A DNA stretch of 6,308 nt from Parcubacteria group bacterium CG1_02_39_15 (lineage in GTDB: Bacteria > Patescibacteriota > Minisyncoccia > Minisyncoccales > Paceibacteraceae), in assembly GCA_001872265.1 (NCBI GenBank), contig MNWE01000033.1:1-6308 (forward strand), read 5' to 3'. Below, piece after piece: positions 1 to 4,219 of this stretch (position 1 is the stretch's first letter; each line of letters opens with the position of its first letter). Made by a program: the position numbers and the translations under genes. The notes beneath the pieces are model-generated. The model searched no databases. It had not been told where the DNA came from and saw only the letters and a list, made by a program, of their open reading frames with translations.

Positions 1-379
1 GAGCATAAGAAACTTTTCCTAAAATTTCTTCAACAATTTGAGAAGGAACTTTCAAGGTTTCTTTTTCTATTCCCTTGGCAATCCCCAAAAAGGGAGGTAA
101 GTTTTTAAAATTTTTAAGGCGGAGTGAGGTTTGACGGAAATTGAAAGAGGGAGAAGCAATAATAACCAAGTCGGTATTTTTAATTGTTTTTCCCAAATCA
201 GAAGAGATAAAAATTTCTTGGGGTATTTTAATTCCTGGCAATCTTTCGTTTTGACGGGTTTCAGAAAGTTCTGCGGATAATCTAGCGTCTCCATACCAAA
301 AATTCAAATTGTTTTTCTTGCTCAAAAGTATCCCTAAAGCGGTCCCCCAAGCGCCAGGCTCTAAAACTGCAATTTTCAT
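1..379 (-). CDS. gpsA: NAD(P)H-dependent glycerol-3-phosphate dehydrogenase, N-terminal part (cut by window edge)
   Basis: GpsA reduces dihydroxyacetone phosphate to sn-glycerol-3-phosphate in the cytoplasm, the first step toward the phospholipid backbone. About 126 residues are visible from an ATG at 377-379, and the frame is open to the left edge, so roughly the N-terminal 40% of a normal protein is present. Family signatures are the Rossmann start MKIAVL..GAWGTALG (residues 1-16), NERLPGIKIP (about residues 44-53), LVIIASPS (about 71-78) and AKGIEKET (about 101-108). The dinucleotide-binding loop is odd: the usual GAGAWG reads EPGAWG, so the first glycine of GxGxxG is replaced by Glu and the following Ala by Pro. 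There is no good Shine-Dalgarno; only a GGGG lies 7-10 bases before the start, inside the inverted repeat of the neighbouring element. The family assignment is firm; whether the protein is active is open. Confidence 0.9.
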   Translation of the reverse strand, partial: MKIAVLEPGAWGTALGILLSKKNNLNFWYGDARLSAELSETRQNERLPGIKIPQEIFISSDLGKTIKNTDLVIIASPSFNFRQTSLRLKNFKNLPPFLGIAKGIEKETLKVPSQIVEEILGKVSYA

Positions 380-415
380 GTGGACCCCGTTAGAAATTTG
401 CCCATGAGTTCTGGG

Positions 416-483
416 GCGACGCACTAATGCGAATAGCATTGTCCGCCTTCGGCGGACTGGCCTATTCGGCCACCGTGCGTCGC
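416..483. other. Cloverleaf-like nested inverted-repeat structure
   Basis: An outer 9-bp perfect stem (416-424 GCGACGCAC with 475-483 GTGCGTCGC) encloses three adjoining hairpins: 426-430/436-440 (5 bp, loop GAATA), 441-447/451-457 (7 bp GC-rich, loop TTC) and 458-462/468-472 (5 bp, loop TATTC). Only base 425 and bases 473-474 are unpaired at the junction. The first and third loops are complementary, and CGAATAG at 430-436 can instead pair with CTATTCG at 462-468, giving a rod-like alternative fold around the same central hairpin. No U-tract follows on either strand, so it is not a standard intrinsic terminator. It could be the core of the surrounding inverted-repeat element, a protein-binding DNA cruciform or an RNA structure. 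Function unknown. Confidence 0.7.
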
Positions 484-508
484 AAAAGAATCGGAAGTTT
501 AACTATAA

Positions 509-538
509 TATTTAGTATACTTTGAATTTCTTGTGCAA
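509..538 (-). promoter_or_regulatory. Possible promoter for gpsA inside the inverted-repeat element
   Basis: On the minus strand TTGCAC (533-538) is followed 18 bp later by TAAATA (509-514), a fair -35/-10 pair. If used, the gpsA transcript would begin near base 502 and carry the cloverleaf-like structure and the left inverted repeat as its 5' leader. The region is AT-rich and part of the -35 lies in the repeat, so chance is possible; read-through from tRNA-Ala is the alternative. Confidence 0.3.
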
Positions 539-551
539 ATTTCTAACGGGG

Positions 552-625
552 TGGACCCAGCGAGACTTGAACTCGCGACCTTCGGTATGCCATACCGACG
601 CTCTAGCCAACTGAGCTATGGGCCC
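552..625 (-). tRNA. tRNA-Ala (anticodon GGC)
   Basis: A full cloverleaf of 74 bases: acceptor GGGCCCA/TGGGTCC, D-arm GCTC..GAGC with GG in the loop, anticodon stem TCGGT/ACCGA with loop ATGGCAT (anticodon GGC), T-arm GCGAG/CTCGC with loop TTCAAGT, and discriminator A. The G3:U70 wobble, the main alanine identity element, is present. CCA is not encoded; the genomic sequence after the discriminator is CCCC, the start of the inverted-repeat element. The first 23 bases (603-625) also encode the end of the upstream 232-aa ORF on the same strand. Confidence 0.97.
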
Positions 626-1301
626 TTAATTTTTTTAATAAAAGCTCTGCAATTTCTGCCAGTTCTAATTGAATATGAGAGCCAGCACAACTAATAACGC
701 ATACTCCTTTGTAATCTGTTTTTTCCGTTTTTTTACCAATCGTTCGGGGATCTGGTTTTGTTTTATAGAAATTTTCTTCAAGAATTCCGGTAACGCTTGC
801 CCAATATCTTTCAAGCTCATGGATATTTTGATCTGCCCGATAAGATATTCTGCATTTAAGCTGGCTCGGTTTAATTTTATAGCACTTTTTAAGTAATAAA
901 GTATACAAAAGAACTACTGTAATATCAGAACTCCCAAGCATTAGTCCGGAGTGACTTTTCCATTTCGTGCCTTCACCGAGATAAAGCATGGCTAAAACTA
1001 TTTTTAGGCTTTCCAGACTAAGCTTTTTAATAACTACCTTTGCCTCTCGTCGCACTTTATCTAAGAACATCTCTCGTTTGTGCCTCAGCGAAGCCCATGC
1101 TATTGTTTGAGCCTTCGTGAAATTTTTATTATTGACGTCTCGAATCTTAGCGGTGTACCAATCCGGTAAAATCACGCCTTGACACCAATCAGAAAGTGTA
1201 CTTTTCGGTAAAGATATACCCAAAGCCTGTTGTATCTCGGTATAAGTTTTACCCCTAGAGCGTAATTTACGAACTTTTTCGCGAAGGGCTGTTTTTGCCA
1301 T
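603..1301 (-). CDS. HTH protein with LYLGEG core, putative homing-endonuclease-like (232 aa)
   Basis: Residues about 5-42 form a helix-turn-helix of the resolvase/transposase type (KLRSRGKTYTEIQQALGIS..KSTLSDW). A middle region has ALKIV-like helix residues leading to LAMLYLGEGTK (103-113), reminiscent of a LAGLIDADG motif, followed by SSD (124-126). A conserved-looking C-terminal part includes RISYRADQNIHELERYW (151-167) and NFYKTKPDPRTIGK (177-190). I recall similar proteins as common in Patescibacteria, but no biochemical function is established to my knowledge; a LAGLIDADG-like DNA-binding or nuclease role is an inference. The last seven residues (RAHSSVG) and the TAG stop are encoded by the 5' part of tRNA-Ala, implying arrival just upstream of the tRNA or loss of an original stop. 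There is no Shine-Dalgarno, but a promoter lies seven bases upstream of the ATG. The gene sits between tRNA-Arg(CCT) and tRNA-Ala. Confidence 0.8.
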   Translation of the reverse strand: MAKTALREKVRKLRSRGKTYTEIQQALGISLPKSTLSDWCQGVILPDWYTAKIRDVNNKNFTKAQTIAWASLRHKREMFLDKVRREAKVVIKKLSLESLKIVLAMLYLGEGTKWKSHSGLMLGSSDITVVLLYTLLLKKCYKIKPSQLKCRISYRADQNIHELERYWASVTGILEENFYKTKPDPRTIGKKTEKTDYKGVCVISCAGSHIQLELAEIAELLLKKLRAHSSVG

Positions 1302-1307
1302 TATTTA

Positions 1308-1336
1308 ATTGTACCCCAAAAGACTTCAATGTGCAA
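1308..1336 (-). promoter_or_regulatory. Promoter giving a leaderless mRNA for the 232-aa HTH gene
   Basis: On the minus strand TTGCAC (1331-1336), a 17-bp spacer and TACAAT (1308-1313) form a good sigma-70-type promoter. The expected start, about seven bases past the -10 box, coincides with the A of the ATG at 1301, and no ribosome-binding site is present, so a leaderless transcript is likely. It starts 10 bp after tRNA-Arg(CCT) and would also read through tRNA-Ala. Confidence 0.6.
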
Positions 1337-1345
1337 ACAAGCCTG

Positions 1346-1418
1346 TGCCCCTGGGAGGAATTGAACCCCCAATTTCTCCCTTAGGACGGGATTGTTCTAT
1401 CCGTTGAACTACAGGGGC
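1346..1418 (-). tRNA. tRNA-Arg (anticodon CCT)
   Basis: A 73-base cloverleaf: acceptor GCCCCTG/CAGGGGC, D-arm GTTC..GAAC with loop AACGGATA, anticodon loop GTCCTAA (anticodon CCT, reads AGG), T-arm GGGGG/CCTCC with loop TTCAATT, and discriminator A. The anticodon stem has a single A27-G43 mismatch at its outer end; the other four pairs are sound. CCA is not encoded (CAGG follows). Confidence 0.96.
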
Positions 1419-1449
1419 GCTATAAAAAATTTCTAATTCCTAATGTGCG

Positions 1450-1497
1450 GAAGAAAACTCTGTTTTCTTCTTTCGCCTCGTTTCGCTATCGCGAAAC
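1450..1497. repeat. Tandem hairpin pair in the tRNA-Arg/htrA spacer
   Basis: Two adjacent hairpins occupy most of the 151-bp spacer: 1450-1458/1462-1470 (9 bp, loop TCT) and 1480-1486/1491-1497 (7 bp GTTTCGC/GCGAAAC, loop TATC). The joining sequence TCGCCTCGTTTCGCT (1473-1487) recurs with one change on the opposite strand at 4176-4190. This looks like a small REP-type intergenic repeat. A terminator role is unlikely because no U-tract follows. Confidence 0.5.
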
Positions 1498-1533
1498 TCA
1501 GCTTCTAATGTCTAAAGTTACCATATTTTTGGG

Positions 1534-1567
1534 TTGTTTACAATATTGTCTCGTGATAAGATATAAT
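1534..1567 (+). promoter_or_regulatory. Promoter region immediately upstream of htrA
   Basis: TTGTTT (1534-1539) lies 17 bp before TAAGAT (1557-1562), which would place the transcript start at about the ATG at 1570 and give a leaderless mRNA. A perfect TATAAT at 1562-1567, with TTTACA (1537-1542) 19 bp upstream, overlaps it but would start transcription a few bases inside the gene. No ribosome-binding site is visible. Which -10 is used cannot be decided from sequence. Confidence 0.5.
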
Positions 1568-1569
1568 AT

Positions 1570-2595
1570 ATGTCCGAAAAATCGCCCATCATTGAAGTTG
1601 CTAAAAAGGTTTGTCCGGCCGTAATCACTATTGTTATTTCTAAAGACCTGCCTAAAATAGAAGGTTTTTATTTACTTCCTTTTGGCGGACAAAAATATGT
1701 TGTTCCTCAGTTCAATAAAAAAAGGGAGAGGACCAGAATCGGCGGCGGTTCTGGTTTTATTGTCTCTGCCGACGGCTACATTCTAACCTCAGCCCACGTT
1801 GTTGGCGATCCCGAAGCTGATTACACGGTTATTTTTGAGCCCCAAAAAACCTATCCTGCTAAGGTTTTAGCTAAAGATCCGATTAGCGACGTGGCTGTTT
1901 TAAAGGTTAAGGCTAAAAATCTGCCTTATCTAGAATTGGGCGATTCGGATAAAATTGAACTTGGCCAAACAGTAATTGCCGTCGGTAACGCCCTGGGCGA
2001 GTTCCATGACACGGTAAGCACGGGCGTAGTTTCTGGTATGAGCAGGGTGATTACTGCCTTTTCGGGCTTAACTTCTCAGACGGCTCAATTAAGAGGACTA
2101 ATTCAAACCGACGCCGCTATTAATCCTGGAAATTCTGGCGGCCCCTTAGTAGATATTGGAGGAAAAGTTATTGGCATTAACACGGCTATGGTCATGGGCG
2201 CCCAAAACATTGGCTTTGCCATCCCTATAGATTATGCCAAAAAAGACTTAGAGGAAGTAAAAAAATACGGCAAGATAAAAAGGCCATTTTTAGGAGTGAG
2301 ATATGTTCTTTTGAATAAAGAAATAGCTGAAAAAAATAAACTGCCGGTAAGTGACGGAGCTTTAATTGTTAGAGAAGCTCTAGGGGAGTCAGCGGTAGTC
2401 CAAGGCGGTGCGGCGGATAAGGCCGGCCTTAAAGAATTTGATATAATTTTAGAGTGTAACAAAGAAAAAATTACAGAAAAGAATCCTTTAGCCAACATGC
2501 TCCAAAAGTTTGAAATTGGCCAAGAAATTACTTTGAAAGTTTTAAGAAGCGGCAAAGAAATAGTCTTAAAAGTTAAACTCGAAGAGAAAAGATAA
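1570..2595 (+). CDS. htrA: HtrA/DegP-family serine protease with one PDZ domain, no signal peptide
   Basis: A trypsin-fold protein-quality-control protease. The triad is visible as His76 (TSAHVV), Asp107 (SDVAVL) and Ser189 (GNSGGPL), with the family blocks GGGSGFIVSADGYILTSAH (58-76), LGDSDKIELGQTVIAVGNALG (123-143), IQTDAAINPGNSGGPL (178-193) and IGFAIPI (214-220). One PDZ domain follows at about 238-336 (RPFLGVRY ... ADKAGLKEFDIIL). At 341 aa it is shorter than two-PDZ DegP and close to DegS in domain layout, but it lacks the N-terminal signal peptide or membrane anchor: residues 1-25 are not a hydrophobic export signal, and an in-frame TAA two codons upstream of the ATG rules out a longer N-terminus. 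It may act in the cytoplasm or be exported by another route. It is the only plus-strand gene here, transcribed alone from its own promoter and closed by a strong terminator. Confidence 0.95.
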   Translation: MSEKSPIIEVAKKVCPAVITIVISKDLPKIEGFYLLPFGGQKYVVPQFNKKRERTRIGGGSGFIVSADGYILTSAHVVGDPEADYTVIFEPQKTYPAKVLAKDPISDVAVLKVKAKNLPYLELGDSDKIELGQTVIAVGNALGEFHDTVSTGVVSGMSRVITAFSGLTSQTAQLRGLIQTDAAINPGNSGGPLVDIGGKVIGINTAMVMGAQNIGFAIPIDYAKKDLEEVKKYGKIKRPFLGVRYVLLNKEIAEKNKLPVSDGALIVREALGESAVVQGGAADKAGLKEFDIILECNKEKITEKNPLANMLQKFEIGQEITLKVLRSGKEIVLKVKLEEKR

Positions 2596-2598
2596 ACC

Positions 2599-2625
2599 AA
2601 AAAACAGCCCTTGGGGCTGTTTTTT
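2599..2625. terminator. Bidirectional rho-independent terminator
   Basis: Stem CAGCCC (2605-2610) / GGGCTG (2614-2619) with loop TTG is extended by six A (2599-2604) pairing with six T (2620-2625). The GC core and flanking A/T runs work on either strand, so it serves both htrA (stop at 2595) and the converging 410-aa gene (stop at 2650). Confidence 0.93.
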
Positions 2626-2649
2626 GTTTAAATGAATTATACGGAGTTC

Positions 2650-3882
2650 TTAAAATAAAGCTTCTTGCTTTAATTTTTGCCTCAATTTTCCGCCCAACGT
2701 CTGATTTAAGTTATAAAGGTCTTTTTCATAAAGTTCAATTAATGGAATATTATGCCTTTTACATATTGCTTTTTTTCTTTTCATAGTCTCGCCATAACCT
2801 ATATCGATAGTAAAAGCATCGGATAATCCAAAAAATTCAATAAAGATATTATTAACTACGAAATCACAGCGATATCGGCTCTCTGGATATAAATATTCCC
2901 TGGTGTGTGGAATATTATTTTCGAAAAGCCAATCGTCAATTATAATCTCTGAAATTGAATCGCATTTATGGCCGTCCCTAGCGAATAAATCTTTTACCCG
3001 CGTGGCCGCAAACCATTGCTCATTAGGCTCGTAACTCGCTGCTTTAATAGCATTATTCCAGGTGCCAAAATAATCACGGAGGGTGGTATGATTAGGATAA
3101 GAAGAATTTCTGATTTTCACAAATTCATTTTTTGTCGGTACGCGACCATGTTTTTCTACAAATACTTTAATTATTTGGATAAGTTTTTCTTTTGTGTATA
3201 TCCTCCTCGCTTCTGCGGATTTCCTTTCAGCTTCTGGGGTTTTTCCTAATTCTAAATTCTTTATAGAATTTAGGTTTCGCCCACAGGTTAATGCTCGAGA
3301 TTTTACGGGTATCTTGTAATAATTAAACCACCTCTTAACGCTAGTATGGGTGGCATTAAAATTTTTAGCAATTTCAGTCTGGGTATGGTTATTTCTCCAA
3401 TACAAATTATATAAAACCTTCTTTAGTGGTCTTTTGATAAATAAAGGGTTAATTCTTTTTGTCCCATGTTTTAAAAACCTCGATAGAATCTTGAAAAATA
3501 ATGGGGGATCGACGGAATTTGCATCCGCTCCGAAGGTTCCACAAACCTTAATGCTGCTATTACACCACGATCCCCATAAATTTTTTAGCGATTTAAATCT
3601 TTCCTTGCCTTTTCTTTGTTTATTTTTCCAGGCACATTGACAAGATTTATCACAAAAAAAAGTTTTTGTCTTAGATTTTCTTTGTAATTGCCTAGGCGTT
3701 CTATATACTTTTTTACCACAGTAAGCGCAGATTACCACACTTCCCGTTTTTTTACCTTCATTTTGACACTCTCGCGAACAATATTTACCCCAACCGTGCT
3801 TAAGAAAATATGGTTTAACGTAAAATTCTTTCCTACAAATGAGACATTTTGTATTAGGAATTTTTTCTATCTTTCCCCTCAT
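2650..3882 (-). CDS. Putative PD-(D/E)XK homing endonuclease with zinc fingers; contains a tRNA-His gene in frame (410 aa)
   Basis: Domain order: two Cys4 zinc-binding modules (C13/C16/C35/C39 and C52/C55/C77/C81), a segment encoded by a tRNA-His gene (residues 103-127), a helix-turn-helix (about 153-191, TQTEIAKNFNATHTSVKRWF), a unit resembling the homing-endonuclease-associated repeat (about 229-283, TKEKLIQIIKVF..HGRVPT....LRDYFGTWNNAIKAA), and a C-terminal nuclease-like domain (about 303-390). The last has DGHKCDSISEIIIDDWL, Asp340 (CDFVV) and Glu349 (IEFFGL), fitting a PD-(D/E)XK-type active site in which the usual Lys is not in the standard place. Zinc fingers and HTH would recognise DNA and the C-terminus would cut it; this role is inferred from domain architecture. 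There is no Shine-Dalgarno; a possible promoter places the transcript start at the ATG. No in-frame ATG lies between the tRNA and residue 367, so a separate downstream gene would need an alternative start. It could be a fusion of two ORFs across the tRNA. Confidence 0.78.
   Translation of the reverse strand: MRGKIEKIPNTKCLICRKEFYVKPYFLKHGWGKYCSRECQNEGKKTGSVVICAYCGKKVYRTPRQLQRKSKTKTFFCDKSCQCAWKNKQRKGKERFKSLKNLWGSWCNSSIKVCGTFGADANSVDPPLFFKILSRFLKHGTKRINPLFIKRPLKKVLYNLYWRNNHTQTEIAKNFNATHTSVKRWFNYYKIPVKSRALTCGRNLNSIKNLELGKTPEAERKSAEARRIYTKEKLIQIIKVFVEKHGRVPTKNEFVKIRNSSYPNHTTLRDYFGTWNNAIKAASYEPNEQWFAATRVKDLFARDGHKCDSISEIIIDDWLFENNIPHTREYLYPESRYRCDFVVNNIFIEFFGLSDAFTIDIGYGETMKRKKAICKRHNIPLIELYEKDLYNLNQTLGGKLRQKLKQEALF
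3504..3575 (-). tRNA. tRNA-His (anticodon GTG), nested in the 410-aa ORF
   Basis: A complete 72-base cloverleaf on the same strand as the surrounding ORF. The acceptor has eight pairs, including the histidine-specific G-1:C73 (GGGGATCG/CGATCCCC). The D-stem is GTGT/GCAT, and the anticodon stem AAGGT/ACCTT has loop TTGTGGA, anticodon GTG. The T-stem is GCGGA/TCCGT with loop TGCAAAT. CCA is not encoded (CAT follows). Two conserved features are altered together: the D-loop AATAGCA has A where G18 is expected, and the T-loop has G in place of T55; the closing 53-61 pair is A-T rather than G-C. The G-1:C73 pair and intact stems argue that it is functional and not an accidental match. Confidence 0.92.
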
Positions 3883-3888
3883 TATTCT

Positions 3889-3916
3889 ACTGTAACAAAA
3901 TCGGTAAAAGTATCAA
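3889..3916 (-). promoter_or_regulatory. Possible leaderless promoter for the 410-aa nuclease ORF
   Basis: On the minus strand TTGATA (3911-3916), 16 bp, TACAGT (3889-3894). The expected transcript start, seven bases on, is the A of the ATG at 3882. A TAGAAT overlaps downstream (3885-3890) but lies too near the ATG to give a start at or before it. The same spacing is seen in front of the 232-aa gene. The match is moderate. Confidence 0.4.
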
Positions 3917-3945
3917 GCTGTGGTTTAGTCTAAGCGTTCCAATAA

Positions 3946-4164
3946 TTAAATGCGGGGCTCGCCGCGTTCTTTGACAATTTTAAGTTTTTCTTTGGCGGCA
4001 AACTCTCGCAACTCGGCGAGTTGCGATTCAATAGAAAGAATCTGTCGGCCCTCATCTTCCATTGATTTTCTGGTATAGATAAAGTATTTTATATATTTCG
4101 GTAAAAAATTTTCTTTTACAATACAAAACCAAAAATTGATTTTTTTGCTCAATTCTCCGTTCAA
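3946..4164 (-). pseudogene. Serine recombinase fragment (N-terminal catalytic stub)
   Basis: About 45 codons (roughly 3967-4101) read PKYIKYFIYTRKS followed by GRQILSIESQLAELREFAAKEKLKIVKE, the start of a resolvase/large serine recombinase catalytic domain. It includes the Y-x-R-x-S motif whose serine attacks DNA, and the following Q. The frame stops after ERGEPRI, where the family normally continues for hundreds of residues; none of the remaining catalytic, zinc or coiled-coil regions is found nearby. The expected start position just before PKYIKY is TTA, not a start codon; the open frame extends to a TTG at 4162-4164 through residues that do not resemble the family. This is best read as a dead remnant of an integrated element beside tRNA-Arg(TCT). 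A short expressed peptide is possible but not supported. Confidence 0.72.
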
Positions 4165-4170
4165 TTTGGC

Positions 4171-4190
4171 CGCCGAGCGAAGCGAGGCGA
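4171..4190. repeat. GC-rich imperfect hairpin sharing a 15-mer with the 1473-1487 repeat
   Basis: Between the recombinase stub and tRNA-Arg(TCT). The sequence AGCGAAGCGAGGCGA (4176-4190) is, on the minus strand, 14/15 identical to 1473-1487. CGCC (4171-4174) can pair with GGCG (4186-4189) around a short inner CGC/GCG-like match. It is GC-rich in an AT-rich setting. Probably a member of a small dispersed intergenic repeat family. Confidence 0.35.
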
Positions 4191-4219
4191 CTCATAAATC
4201 GTTGACTTTTACTGAGATG

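Larger units (their letters stand above)
385..551. mobile_element. MITE-like 167-bp non-coding element with 17-bp terminal inverted repeats
   Basis: The left end, 385-401 (CCCCGTTAGAAATTTGC), is the exact reverse complement of 535-551. The tetranucleotide TGGA directly flanks both ends (381-384 and 552-555) and looks like a target-site duplication. No ORF lies inside; the core holds a four-way-junction-like structure (416-483) and an AT-rich segment (484-534). The right end abuts the discriminator base of tRNA-Ala, and the left end lies five bases before the gpsA start codon. Perfect terminal repeats, a short duplication and no coding capacity resemble a miniature inverted-repeat element mobilised in trans. 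The alternative is a long-stem RNA leader or processing structure between tRNA-Ala and gpsA. The repeats are seen directly; mobility is inferred. Confidence 0.6.

Noticed and set aside
67..294. 75-codon minus-strand open frame inside the gpsA region
   Set aside because: It is out of frame with the clear GpsA reading (GAWGTALG, NERLPGI, AKGIEKET), which is open from 379 to the window edge.
416..483. The nested structure as a rho-independent terminator or as a degenerate tRNA
   Set aside because: No U-run on either strand, and the arms lack anticodon-loop, D-loop and T-loop signatures; the cloverleaf shape is only superficial.
669..896. Plus-strand open frame opposite the 232-aa HTH gene
   Set aside because: No recognisable domain, and it lies wholly antisense to a gene with clear HTH and LYLGEG motifs and its own promoter.
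1419..1569. CRISPR-like or riboswitch content in the htrA upstream spacer
   Set aside because: Only two unrelated hairpins and a promoter are seen; no regularly spaced repeats and no recognisable aptamer core.
2232..2600. 122-codon minus-strand open frame across the end of htrA
   Set aside because: Antisense shadow of the PDZ domain; it also runs into the terminator.
3504..3575. Group I intron or tRNA split by the endonuclease gene
   Set aside because: The tRNA-His sequence is contiguous and complete; the ORF surrounds it rather than interrupting it, and no intron core was seen.
3016..3933. Plus-strand open frames (3016-3249, 3350-3640, 3688-3933) opposite the 410-aa ORF
   Set aside because: Phe-rich, low-complexity translations typical of the complement of Lys/Glu-rich coding sequence; no domains.
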